Shown: positions 18,716-29,854 of the stretch, one piece after another
Layout of the letters: the number at the start of each line of letters is the position of its first letter
Position numbering within the stretch: the stretch's first letter is position 1
NCBI GenBank assembly: GCA_008690995.1
Contig: VRMN01000001.1
Coordinates: forward strand, 4,216,001 to 4,280,000
DNA from: Porphyridium purpureum
Lineage: Eukaryota > Rhodophyta > Bangiophyceae > Porphyridiales > Porphyridiaceae
Length of the DNA: 64,000 bases
Direction: 5' to 3'
Notes under the pieces: generated by a model
What the model saw: only the letters and a program-made list of their open reading frames with translations
Told to the model about the DNA's origin: nothing
Databases searched by the model: none
Translations under genes and position numbers: made by a program

Positions 18716-21700
18716 CTATAGAAAGCTCTCGCCCGACGTGGATCGCAATGCAGTGCCGCGGTGCAAGCTGCCGCGGTTGAACGCCCACACAAGGGCCGGC
18801 GGCAGGGCAGAGGAACTTTCCCACGTCCAGTCCTTCTTCCTTGCCCCCTTCCAAGCCACAAGATACTCGGCCCCGTCGCTCCGTTCGCGCCTGGCTTTCA
18901 GACCTGACACCTCAACGATGTCACCGTCGGCGTTTCCCAGGCTGGTCGAGCGCAATGTATCGTTGCTCAGTAGCGCTCGGTCCACTCTCTTCAGCCGTCG
19001 GCGATGCACGAAGAATTCTTTGCCGTCATGCGTCTTGAGCCATGCGCGATGCTCGTCAGCACGCTCAACTTCAAAAGGGCCTACCCAAGGGTCCGCCAGC
19101 TTTCGGCCCTCCCTGCCCAGCGGCGGCTTCCAAACGAACACACAGTCCCCCGGTTCAACGTCAACAATTCGACATGACGCGTTAAGCTCTCGACGTCGGG
19201 CGTCCCGGGTGGCATCATTTTCAACTACTGCGTTGTGCAAGGCCTCGAGCCTGTTGCGCAACAGAATCACAAAGGCGTCCTCCTTTCTTGCGCTGTCTTG
19301 TGGCGCTACTTCCCCTTCGGCGGCCGGGTTGAAGGGTCCCAGCCATGAATTGGCCTCTCGTCCGAACATGAGCTCGTAAGGCGTCCTCTGCGTCGTGCTG
19401 TGTCTAGTCTGGTTGAACGCGGCCACACAGGCAGGCAACCACAAATCCCAATCGTCCTCCGTGACCCACGAAGAAAGCATGTCGCAGAGTGTCCTGTTAA
19501 AGCGTTCGACCGCCCCGTTGGCTTGTGGGTTGTACGCTGTCGTAAACAGCTTTCTAACGCGCAGCATCTTGCATAACTGGCGTAGAACATCGGCTCGGAA
19601 ACAGGGCCCGTTGTCGCTCAGAAGAGCTTCCGGTAGGCCAAAGATTGCAGCCCAACGATCCAAAAAAGCCTCGGCAATGGTCTCTGCCCGCTCGTCTCGC
19701 ACACATATTGCTATGGTGAACCGAGTGAAAAGGTCGCTCACTACCAGGATTTTTGAATATCCAGTGCTTGTTCTCGGCGTTACCGTTAAAACGTCCGCAG
19801 CAACGACCTCGAACCGCCGGGTAACGACCCGCTTTCCCATGCGGTGGCTTGTGACAGGGGTCGGTGAGCCCTTTCGCGCGGCGCAAGTTCTACATTGCTT
19901 TACGAACTCCAAGACGTCTTGCAGCCAGCCAGGCCACCAAAACTCCGCGTCGGATATACGTGCCGCCGTCTTGGACACTCCGAAATGCCCGCTGAAAGGT
20001 GCTGAGTGGTAGACATCTAAAATACTGCCCACTAGTCCATCAGGGACTACCTTGCGCGGTTTGTCTTTCAGCGCGGCCCACGCAAGTCCACTTTCGTCCA
20101 GATAGTACTCCGGATAGGAATATACTCGTGGGGACTTTTGCAATGCCGCGAGCTCTTTCGATAGCAGCTCGTCCTCCCTGTACGCTGCCTTGAGCCTCTC
20201 CGGAGATGGGAGCTCGTAGCCCACGGCTTGACCAATCGCGTGCGGATCATCTTCATCTGTCGGTACTGCAGAATCCTCTGCGACGGGATCTCGTCGCGCA
20301 CGCGTGCGCACTGCGTTCAGTTCGAGACGTGACAGTGCGTCCGGCACTCGATTCAAGCGGCCTTTAACATGCTCGATGGTAAACGAAAAGTCCTGAATTG
20401 TCAGTGCCCAGCGCGCCAGCCTTCCTCTTGGCTCTTTCATGGACAGGAGCCAACGGAGAGGTTCATGGTCAGTGCGAATGCGTACGGTTGTGCCGAAAAC
20501 ATAGTGTCGTACCTTTTTGAGACACCAAACTACTGCAAGGCACTCCAGCTCGGTGACCGTATAATTTTGCTCCGCCGACGTCAAAGTCCGCGACAAAAAA
20601 GAGATTGGCGCAAGCTTCCCGTCCGGCATCTCCTGATACAACGCACCGCCCAGTCCTATCTGAGAGGCGTCGGTGTCGAGAACCTTTGGCGCGTTCGGAT
20701 CCGCCAACACCAGCATCACTTTGTCCGACGTGAGCACCTCTTTGAATCCGTCGAAAGCGCAGCGCGCGTCTTCCCCAAAGCGTGCCTGCCAGCCGGCGCA
20801 CTCTAGATCTGTATTGCGGTGTGCCTTCTTTGCATTGACGTCCAAGCCATCCAGCGCTCTCCGGAGCGGCGCCGCGCGATCCGAGAACCTGGGTATGAAG
20901 TCCCTGAACCAATTCACAAGCCCTAAGAAACGCAGCAGCTCTGTTGGGCCCTTAGGGTAAGGCCACTTGAGAATGGCTGCCGTACTTTTTCCCCCCCGGC
21001 CGAATGCGGCCTTCTTCCACTTCATGTCCCAGGAAACTGAGCCTTGCCGTAGCGAATTTGCACTTTTGCAGGGAAAATGTCATGTTCTCTTCCTGGAACT
21101 TGCTTAGCACTACGTCTAGGACCTCCAAATGTTTTTCTATCGTTTTGGTCCCTGTCAACATATCGTCTAGGTACATCAGGATGTGTTTCCATCGAAGCGA
21201 CCCAAGTATCGTGTTCACAAGTCTCTGGAAGGTAGCGGGCGAGTTTCGGAGGCCCTGTGCAAGGACTGTGTAGCGGAACAGTCCCTCCGCCGTTATCATA
21301 CCGGTGAAGTCCCGCGAGGACTCCGCGAGGGGAACTTGGAAGAAACCGTCAGCCAGGTCCATCACAGAGAAGACTCCACACGGGAGGAAGCGTCCCATCC
21401 AATCTAAGCATTCGCGCACGTCAGGGATTGGGTATCTATCTGGAACGGTGTGGCTGTTCAATTGGCGGAAATCCGTAGTCAGCCGCCACTTACCGTTTGG
21501 CTTTCGAATGATAACGTTCGCGCTGGCATATGGGCCCGAGCAAGGCTCGAGGATGCCCAAAGATAATAAACGCTGGACTAGCGTGCTCTCGGCCTCTCTT
21601 TCAACTTCAGACAATCTACGCAGGCGGGCCGGGGTAAGACGTGCGCCTGGATCAATAGCAATGGAGTGCTCAGTAGACCGTGTGCGACCTGGACGGTCCC

Positions 21701-22502
21701 GGAACACCCTCCAGTGCTTGAGCAACACCGCCCGAAGACCACTTTGGTGAAGCACGTCTACGTGGCTGAGGTCTACATCCATAATGCGAGCACGCGTCTC
21801 CTCTTCGTCCTCTTGCATTACGTTTGGACTCCCGAGCTTACTTGCGTCTCTTTGCTCTACCCCAACGCAATCAATTAAGTTCAGTGATTTTGCAGGCGCT
21901 CCCTCTAAGAGGCGAATCGTGGCGCCGTCTTTCATTTCGAGCTCGCCCTTGCCAAAGGAAAGCGCGTTAGCATTAGCAACCCAGAAATCCCATCCCAGGA
22001 TAAGATCTTCGATAAGATCTTCAGCAACTAATGCGCGCACCTGGTACATTGACTGGCCAATTTGTAGCTGAAGCTCTGATGCTCCGACAATACCGAGGGA
22101 GCTTCCGCCTGCAGTTCGACACTCCTGCGCCACGTCCTGTATTACGGCTCCTAGAGAACTGACCCACTTTGCTCGCGCATATACACCGGCAATCCCTACA
22201 GCACCCGTGTCGGCAAGAGCATCTACGGCAGATCCCGAGACCTTGACAGGCGTGCGACCCGATCGCATGACACGTGCTTTGGCCAACACGCGCACGTACG
22301 GGACTCTGCCAGAAGCAGATTCCACCAGATGGTTTAAGACTTCCAAGGTTGGACTCGCTCGCAGGATTCGCTTCGGCCCTAGAGCTAGATCATCAATCAC
22401 GGAACTTGTTCGAATTTCGGTGTTCTCTTCACCTACGCTGGGCTTGCGATATCCCAACGCTTCCATGGCCTCATCCACGGCCCTCCCATTCCACGCTACC
22501 AC
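18716..22502 (-). mobile_element. Chromovirus pol region
   Basis: In element order: a retropepsin-type DTGA motif; reverse transcriptase with RPNGKWRLTTDFRQLN and the catalytic YLDD; RNase H with a D-A-S-x-x-G-x-G start and TDHEPL; an integrase H-H-C-C finger (C-x2-C after H-F-G pattern) and a D-D-E core with DNGPCF and AVERFNRTL. It ends in a chromodomain (YLVAWKG...DWTWE). Chromodomains usually steer integration toward particular chromatin. Fossil treatment: a near-whole, recent copy. Confidence 0.9.
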
Positions 22503-22514
22503 GCGTCCGCGTAG

Positions 22515-23727
22515 TCACTCGCTCGCAGGCGCCGCCGAGGTAGCTCTGCGCACCGGTGCTGGCGCCAGGCAGTCTCCGGCATAGTGTCCTGTCCCTTGGC
22601 AGCGGCGACACCCCACTCGATCCGAGTTGGCCATTAAACGGTTCCCCCCGATTCCGGGCACGCCCAAAACGGCTGCCACCCGGTCCGCCAGGAACTCCAC
22701 TTCGATCAACTTTTGATCCTCTGTCTCCTTCGCCGGGTCAGGAGGTACACCCCCCAAGATTTGGTTCGGAATCATGAAGTACATTGACCGCAGCCCCCGG
22801 TGGACGGAAAACCGGTCTCCCTTGGGCAAAGCTTCGTCCCTTCTCCAGTGTCGACCCGTAGTTTTTCTCCAACGGTAAAATCATTCCGAAGAATGTTTCT
22901 GTGGCAGCGTGGAGACGACCCATCTGTTGAATATCTCGAGGAAGTCCTCGAACAAAGTCGCTCTTCATCGACGCCTCGGATTTCCCAAGAGCAGCGCCGA
23001 GCTCGTACACGGCGCGGTGATAGTTTGCCACTGACTCGCCCTTCGTCCATTTCCTCTCGCAGTACTCTTGTTCCACAGATTCCAAAAGCTGAGGAGACCA
23101 GAAAACCGAACGCGCCCACGCCCAACGCTGCTGAGCCGAGTACTCCGTCGCAAGCTCGCCGTTCTTCTCGGCAGTGCGATAAACCTGCTCAGCCGAATCC
23201 GCAAAAGCTAGAACCACAAACTTTGCCGTGAGGTCGGCTGGAATGTGGCGACATGCTTCCACCCAGGTCAAATACGTGGTTTCGAACCTGAGATCACGCG
23301 CGTGACGGATGCGACAGTCTTTCATCTCGAGAATGACCGACCTCTTCATTTCTTGCTCGAGTTTGATGAGCCGGAGCTCCTCAGTGGACATTGTCAACAG
23401 GCTCGAACCATCAGAGACCGCCAGTGCAGTCCCGATTCTGGACGCGCGGCTGGGCTCCCCCGGTGGCTCGGCACCATGTTCGGCGGATCTTGGCCGAGAA
23501 CCGCGATCCTGCGCGTCCGCAATCGTCGGTTCGTCCAGCTGCGGTCCGAGACGCTGAAAGATCATCTCCATTCTCTGACGTATCTGGTCAATGCTTTCGC
23601 GCAGCTGCTCCTGGCCGGATGCGATCAGCTCTACACGTCCCTGGAGTGCCGCCACATCAGCCGTGACGCTCGCTACAGTTGGACGCCCGGCCATTTCCCC
23701 CAAGATATCCGACAGGCGTCCGGACAT
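22515..23727 (-). mobile_element. Chromovirus gag region
   Basis: The start (MSGRLSDILGEM) is followed by a short coiled-coil-like segment and a helical capsid-type domain with the W-x-E-x-x-R context seen in gypsy Gag. It ends with a CCHC zinc knuckle of the pattern C-R-R-C-x4-H-x4-C. This packages element RNA into virus-like particles. It belongs to the element at 17589-24274. Confidence 0.8.
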
Positions 23728-23996
23728 AAATCAGATAATCAGTCAGTCCCTAGAAATCAAACGCAAAAGTGTGCAATGCGTGTGCTGAAGCCACCCGGCT
23801 TCCCACACAAGTTCAAAAACCAAACAGAACTATCTTTTCAAAGCCACCCGACTTCAAACGAGACACCAGAGCCACCCGACCTGGCACCTCTCCCCCACGT
23901 CGCCCTGGTTCCGGGCCACCCGACCACCAACCAGACCGGCCCGCGCGCTCCCACAAGAAATTACTCAAGAATGGGGCAACGCTAATTCTAGAATTA

Positions 23997-24274
23997 TGCT
24001 GTGTACTACACCCGCAGCCACTACAACCCCTCTCTCACCTACAGGCACCCGCCCGGATCGAACCCCGACACCAACGGCACACCAACCTCTCCTCGCACTT
24101 CGGTACCTCCTTTACTTTTCGTTTAGCTCGGGCCGCACGGCGGCGTGGATTATATACTGCCGCAAAGCCCTGGATCTAACTCAGTGGTGGGTTTGGATGG
24201 GGTTTTGGAGGGTGGACTGTACTATGGAGTACAGGTGCTACATGTGTACAGTGCATGGGGTGTACAGCATAGCA
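23997..24274 (-). repeat. 5' LTR of the chromovirus
   Basis: A 278-bp LTR matching 17589-17866 with no difference noticed by eye. Followed on the right by the GGTA duplication and resumed LINE B sequence. Confidence 0.9.
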
Positions 24275-26851
24275 GGTATACCGCGAGCGACAGCGACCGG
24301 TGGAGCGCCGTGCTCGCCAGCATCTTGCTGACTCCACGGTGCCGCATGTACGCCGCCACCAGAGTCTCCAGAAACGCGGCTCCGCACTGTTCGCGCCGGC
24401 CGTACGTGTCCAGAATGACCGCCTGGAACGACACGCCAGCAGCGTCGCCAGTGCGCGCAGCAGCCTGGAAGGAGGCCTGCTTGCGACGCGCCGCTGCCGC
24501 GAGTGCCGCTCCGTCGGACCGCCTGGTGCCGGTGCGGTCGGGCACCACCACCCCATCGACCCGCGTGCTGTCCACGCGCAGGTCGCCCGGCCGGCAAGTC
24601 TGCCGCGCCGGGAAGGCGCACCTCGCGCTCCACCGGCAAACCGGCGGCGCGCGCAAAGGCTACGGCGTCGACCACCAGCGCGTGCCGACCATTACCGCGA
24701 CGGCCCGGATGGCGCGAGCGCGTGGTGACCGTGCTGGTCAGCTCGGCCCCACAGACGGCATCCGAGCTGCCCGAGAGCGCCGGACACGGACGCCGCGCTG
24801 CGTGGCTCACAGACAGGCCCAGCATGTGCCGCACGGCCCGCGCCATGCATCTGCACTCAGCGGCGCGCTTCCGTGCGTGCCGGCCAGCTGCGTGGCAGAC
24901 GGCATCCCGAGCCACGCCAGCGCGTGCGGCGAGCTGACGCTGCGACGTCGGTGAAAGTCTGGGTCGGACGGGGCCGGCGCGTGGGACCAATCTGAGCACC
25001 ATTGTCGATAAAAGCGACGGCTCCCACGTGCCTGCGAGTCCAGCAGGGCTTCCACATCTTCGTCTGGCTCCAGGCGCCACTGCGCCACGGCGTGTGCGTC
25101 TCCGTCAAACCTTCGCCACCACTGCGCGAGCGACGGAGGGTACACGCGTGCGGGCGGGTTGTCCACCACGCGCGCGGCAGCACGACTGCCGGCGGCAAAC
25201 GCAAACGGCGCAATGTCTGCCACTGCGGTCAGTCCCAAGCCGCCAAGCGAGCACGGCAGCCGCCACTCGGCCTTGCACGGCTCGCCGACCTCGTGTGCCA
25301 TCACACCCAGCGCGCGCGCGACAATGCTGCGCCACGCGCGGTCAAACTCGGCAAAGATGCGAGTCACGACGGGCGGAGGCATGGTGCGCGCCAGGTGCAT
25401 CAGGCGCTTTGGCCCGACGCTGCCCCGCAGGAGGTAGAACGCCTCTTCGGGGTGGCTGAGCTTGGCCACCTGCTCCGCCAGCTGGAGCACCTGCGCGCTC
25501 GCGTTGGTGATCGGCACGAGCGACTCGCCACTGCCGGTAAAGTCGAGCGGCACACCGAGCAGCTGTGCTTGGTCCCACGCCAGACGCGGCAGGTCGGCGA
25601 GCCCCGCGGGCACGACTGCCGGTTGCGTTCCTGGCGGAAGCACCAGCTGCGTCTTGGTGCGGTTCACGCGCATGCCGTACGCGGCCGCGTCGCTCGAAAA
25701 GGCGTCCAGGAAGCCTTCCAGCTGCGCGAGCGGCCCCACAATGCTGCCGTCGTCCAAGTACCAGAACGACGACAAGCCCGGCGACTCGGTGTCTGCCAGC
25801 ACCTTGTGCAGCACCAGCGAGAACAGCAAGGGCCCCAGCGGGTCGCCTTGCTGCACGCCGCACGCGCTGGCCAGCACATGGGCGCCCACTCGCAGCGGAG
25901 CCGGATGCGCGTACGTTGAGCGCACCAGCGGCCACAGCGCGGGGAAACGGCCCTGCACGATGCGCATCAGCGTGGGCCGGTCGACGCAGTTGAACGCGTT
26001 CGCAATGTCGACGAGCAGCACGGCTGTGCCTGGACTCTGCATCGCGGCAAGGCGCGTCCCCAGCACCGCGCCTTCGAGCCCGGCCGGGCGTCCCACGCCG
26101 TACTGGTCGGGCCGGAGCGACTCGGCTGCGTCGCTGCCCAGGTGTGCCAGCACCAGCTTGCCCAGCACGCGCCGCAGCAGCTCGCCCACTGCAATCGGTC
26201 GGACGCCGCCGTCCTTCTTCTTGAGCGGGATGAGGCGTGCGTGGCTCCACAGCGCGCCAGCTTGCGGATGCAGACCAACACTGGCGATGCGCTTGAACGC
26301 GAGAGCCACGGCCCCGAGCGCCGTGTCACCCGCCACGGGCGTGCGGATGACCTGCTGCAGCACGCCTATGGACCACCGCGACGGTCCGCACCCGCTGGTG
26401 TGCGGAATGGCCAGAATGGACTTGCGCACCGCCTGCGCGTCCCACGGCACGCGCATGCACTGCAGCTGGTCGATACTGACCGACTCGACTGGTGCGACGA
26501 GCGCTGCGTCGTGGCTGCCGCTGCGAGCCCCTGCCTCTGGATGCAGCTCGCGCAAGCGCGCCAGCACCGAGTCCGTGACGTCGTGCACACCCGCCGACTC
26601 GACCAGTCGCGCCGCGGCGCCAATGTGGTTGGCGCGCACATGCTGCACGATGCGGTGCTCCACGGCCTCTGGTGGTATGGGTCTGAGGTGTTGACCGTCC
26701 ACCACAGGCACCGAGTCGAGCAGTGGCTCGAGCGCATCGGTGCGCCACATCTTGAGCCGCGTCGCCAGGTATCTTGCCCGCGCGCGCGTGCTCTGGCGCT
26801 CCATGGGCAGGCACAGCACCAAAGTCGGAAACACCCACAGCTTTCCGAGCG
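24275..26851 (-). mobile_element. LINE B, main part (5' truncated)
   Basis: It continues LINE B beyond the chromovirus. It encodes a finger-less 5'-truncated ORF2: reverse transcriptase with GVQQGDPLGPLLFS and YLDDG (nucleotides 25746-25760), then a C-terminal knuckle and endonuclease region. The longest open piece is 24807-26834. The C-terminal 300 bp (about 24560-24890) differ strongly from LINEs C and D while the flanks are nearly identical, and the frame changes there. The element stops at 26851, inside ORF2 relative to C and D, where unrelated AT-rich DNA begins; such 5' truncation is normal for LINEs. No target duplication was seen. Confidence 0.88.
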
Positions 26852-27285
26852 TTATATAGGCGAAAAATACCTGCAGCGAGAAATTTTAGCCTTGAACGGT
26901 AGGGTAACGTGACTTAAAATCATAAAACAAGGTTACTTTACTATGGAATGCCGCTGTTGTGGGGGTACGCTGCGGAACCCTAAAGTTAATGTAAGCGCGT
27001 CCGCAAAACAGGTGCGTTTTGCTAAATGAAATTCGGTTACTATGAAAAAAAATTACTTTACTAGAGCTGATTTTACTATTCAAACGCACGTATTTAGAGG
27101 CTTTGTGCCCATTTCAATGTCATCCTCAGCAAAGTAATTTGTATTGCATAGACATCACAAATTGTAATGCATTGCAGCGTCATCCCATGTGAAGGACACG
27201 GGACTATATGAGAATGACACTGTTTGATGATTTAAATAAGCATAGAAGGATAGGCTATAATTATGATCATGCCGGCGGCGAAGGA
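26852..27285. repeat. R3: diverged AT-rich dispersed block
   Basis: AT-rich, with repeated TTACTTTACTA/TTACTATG words and CATAGA motifs, and a diverged box GTAATGCATTGCAGCGTCATCCC at about 27164-27186. The order, box then about 100 bp then GC-rich run, is as in the other members. It starts where LINE B is truncated. Confidence 0.65.
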
Positions 27286-27550
27286 GGGGAGGTCGACGCG
27301 AAGGGGAAGAAGGTTGGATCCGGATGGTTGTCGAGCGCGGGCGGGCGCGGGCGAGCGCGGTGGGCGCGGGCGGGCGGGCGCGGTGGGCGGCGGGCGGCGC
27401 GGCGGGCGCGGTGGGCGCGGCGGGCGGCGGCGCGGCGGGCGCGGCGGCGCTGTTCGGCGGCGCGGTGGGTGCGGGCACGGGCGGGCGGCAGTGCGCGAGT
27501 GGCGCGGCGGTGGTAGCCGGGCAGAAGTGGCGCGGCGTGCGTGAGAATGT
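27286..27550. repeat. GC-rich tail of R3
   Basis: Almost pure GCGGGCGCGG/GGCGGCG words, about 85-90% G+C. Open frames on both strands here are compositional. Confidence 0.65.
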
Positions 27551-29058
27551 TGGATAGGCACTGGGCAGTGCTTCACACGAGCGGCACGAGGACGGCGCAC
27601 AGGCGCGCGATCCGTTTCAACAGCTGTGTGCATTGCGCACTTGCGAGCTGAACCTAACCAACATGCTCGAATGCGTCAAGGCAAGGATGCTGGCGAATGT
27701 GAGCGGGATGCTTTTGAGTGGTAAGCCGGGCACTGGTTTGGGCATGGATGTGTTGCGTGAGGGCGCAGTATGCATGCGCTGGCGTGAGAATGGAGTGCGT
27801 GATTGAATGCCACGAAGCGTGCCATGGATGATGTTTTCATTGCTGCCGTCTCGTTACGAGCGACTGCTCGCTTGCGCGATTCTCAAGCGACAGAGGTGGG
27901 TTGCGTTTTGGGCGGCCGGGCTATGACAACACCTTTGATGATCGAACGATGCTGGGCTCGCTGTGCTGGGCTCGCTGTGCTGGGCTCGCTGTGCTGGGCT
28001 CGCTGTACTGAGCTCGCTGTGCTGGGCTCGCTGTGTGGGCTCGCTGTGTGGGCTCGCTGTTCGTTGCGTCCCGTCAGGCAGTAAGCTTCAGGGCACGCGT
28101 ACTGTTGCACACGAGGCGGCTGCGCACAACAAGCTGGTGCGTTCATCGGGCGCGGTGCGCGGCTTGCAAAGAGCGTGGGCTAACGTTGGATGTTGCGGTG
28201 CGCGCACCTTTCAAGGCAGAAAGAGATGGATTGCATTTTTGGCCGCCGGGCTGGGCGACACTTTTGATGGCTGCGCGGTACGGGCTCGCTACGCCCTGTG
28301 CGCGTTGTGGACCAGCAAACTGTGGCAACACCTTTCCTTTTCGCGAGATATGGGCTCGCTGTGCACTGTGGCTTGCGTGCCGTTAAGCGCCAAGCTTTAG
28401 CGTGAGTGCATTGGTGAAAAAGAGGCGGCGTTGTGCGTCGATCTTGCTCGTTCGTTGTCCGCGGGGCGCACACGACGCAAAGAACGTGGGCAGTGGTTGA
28501 ATGTCGCGATGCGCGTCGACGCCAAGCCTGCGCACTAAGACCGCGCGCAGCCGGAGAACGTAGGCGACGTAGCCTGAATCCGCATCTCGGCGTGACCGGT
28601 GCAACAGTGCCAGTTTCGTTATGCTGTGTCTTGCCAGATCGCAATGGCGCTGGCGCGATCTTGCACGTGTGCGCTCGTGAATGGGCTGCCGCGATTGTTG
28701 ATGGGACGTCGGCTCTGGAGTTGCGCAGACAAACGGCAGCCGAGGGCTGGCGCGAAAAATGGGGCGCCGATGGGGTGGTGCGGAAATCGTGGCGGTGACG
28801 GGCTGGTGAAAAGATCATGGCTGCGGCGATCGCGTCGCTACGCGCATGCCACACTGTTATATGTGTGCGATCAGCTCTGGCGCCGCTTCTCGCGAAACTT
28901 CGAGCTACTGCTGAAAGCATGTTACGAAAATAAAATACAACGTAGCCAAGAAAACTTGAGCCAGCGCTTTGCAGCAGACTCAAGACATACCCTTGAAAGA
29001 CACGGACTTGCCATGTGTCATGCACAACTTTTCGAAGGCAAAGTGTGAGAATTGTGAG
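27551..29058 (+). pseudogene. Unassigned decayed gene-like segment of unit 3
   Basis: In this segment diverged copies of a unit of about 250-300 bp can be seen (around 27830, 28150 and 28430). Each has a sequence like ACACTTTTGATGGCTGCGCG that translates as T-L-L-M-A-A-R-Y-G in one frame. That is weakly reminiscent of the T-P-L-x-x-A-A-x-x-G core of ankyrin repeats. No frame stays open. It occupies the place that the Sel1 pseudogene has in units 2 and 4. The ankyrin reading is a guess; the repeat structure is what is seen. Confidence 0.3.
27950..28065. repeat. 15-bp tandem repeat GCTGGGCTCGCTGTG
   Basis: Six to seven copies of a 15-bp unit, degenerating to TGTGGGCTCGC at the right end. It lies within the decayed gene-like segment, so it may be an expanded stretch of a former coding repeat (five codons). 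Confidence 0.85.
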
Positions 29059-29625
29059 CGCGGGGAATGTACTGAACACTACCGAAGACCACAGAACACT
29101 ATAGGAGACCACAGAACACTACGAAAAGCCGCTGGACACTACTGGAGACCACAGAACACTACAGGAGACCACAGAACACTACAGGAGACCACAGAACACT
29201 ACAGAAGACCACAGAACACTACGAAAAGCCGCTGGACACTACAGGAGACCACAGAACACTACAGGAGACCACAGAACACTACAGAAGACCACAGAACACT
29301 ACGAAAAGCCGCTGGACACTACTGGAGACCACAGAACACTACAGGAGACCACAGAACACTACAGAAGACCACAGAACACTACGAAAAGCCGCTGGACACT
29401 ACTGGAGACCACAGAACACTGGAGACCACAGAACACTACAGGAGACCACAGAACACTACAGAAGACCACAGAACACTACGAAAAGCCGCTGGACACTACA
29501 GGAGACCACAGAACACTACAGAAGACCACAGAACACTACGAAAAGCCGCTGGACACTACTGGAGACCACAGAACACTACAGGAGACCACAGAACACTACA
29601 GGAGACCACAGAACACTACAGAAGG
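29059..29625. repeat. 20-bp minisatellite with three unit types (unit 3)
   Basis: About 28 copies of a 20-bp unit. Type a: GGAGACCACAGAACACTACA. Type b: GAAGACCACAGAACACTACG. Type c: AAAAGCCGCTGGACACTACT. They run in a recurring order, roughly c-a-a-b, giving a higher-order period of 60-100 bp. One unit near 29421 is shortened. Because 20 is not a multiple of 3, the repeat is open in all phases and creates a long false ORF (28969-29667). Confidence 0.93.
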
Positions 29626-29754
29626 TGTAGAATCGTGGAATATAGTCATCCCTCTCTGCCTGCCTGATGACGTGATGAGGAGTCATCAAATACTTAATGA
29701 TGACAACTCTCCGTTGGTTGGTGACCGTAATGGTTAACCACAGTAGTATATCAT
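29626..29754. other. Spacer between minisatellite and LINE C
   Basis: About 130 bp with no recognisable gene, similar in position to the 190-bp spacer in unit 2. It ends in the GGTTACTCTAG tail repeats of LINE C. Confidence 0.5.
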
Positions 29755-29854
29755 TAGAGTTACTCTAGGGTTACTCTAGGGTTAGGGTTACTCTGAAATC
29801 GTTTTACATTATAAATCTAAAGGGCCTAAGCTCTGTACCTATGTATCAGCAAAG

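Larger units (their letters stand above)
17589..24274 (-). mobile_element. Chromovirus (Ty3/gypsy with chromodomain) inserted in LINE B
   Basis: This minus-strand LTR retrotransposon is about 6.7 kb long. LTRs: 17589-17866 and 23997-24274, 278 bp each, TG...CA ends, identical as far as I can read, so the insertion is very recent. Parts in element order: gag with a zinc knuckle (22515-23727), then pol (18716-22502) with protease, reverse transcriptase, RNase H, integrase and a C-terminal chromodomain. It looks nearly whole, with about two frame changes, some of which may be the programmed frameshift such families use. A purine-rich tract (GGTGGGGGAGATG, minus strand) lies inside the 3' LTR. 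I could not identify a primer-binding site. Confidence 0.93.

Noticed and set aside
18422-18854. Protein repeats FIRLSVYP on the minus strand as a coding gene
   Set aside because: Translation of the 8-bp ATAAACGG satellite; three units equal eight codons, so the frame stays open trivially.
27208-27633. Arg/Gly- and Pro/Ala-rich frames on both strands
   Set aside because: Compositional: extreme G+C with few possible stops. Same for 7171-7697, 15496-16070, 35226-35621 and 36482-36991.
28969-29667. 232-codon plus-strand open frame
   Set aside because: It is translated 20-bp minisatellite, open in all phases because the unit has no stop in any frame.
29755-29795. Interstitial telomere
   Set aside because: The GGTTACTCTAG/GGTTAGGG words recur at the 3' end of every LINE here, so a LINE tail is the simpler reading than a fused chromosome end.
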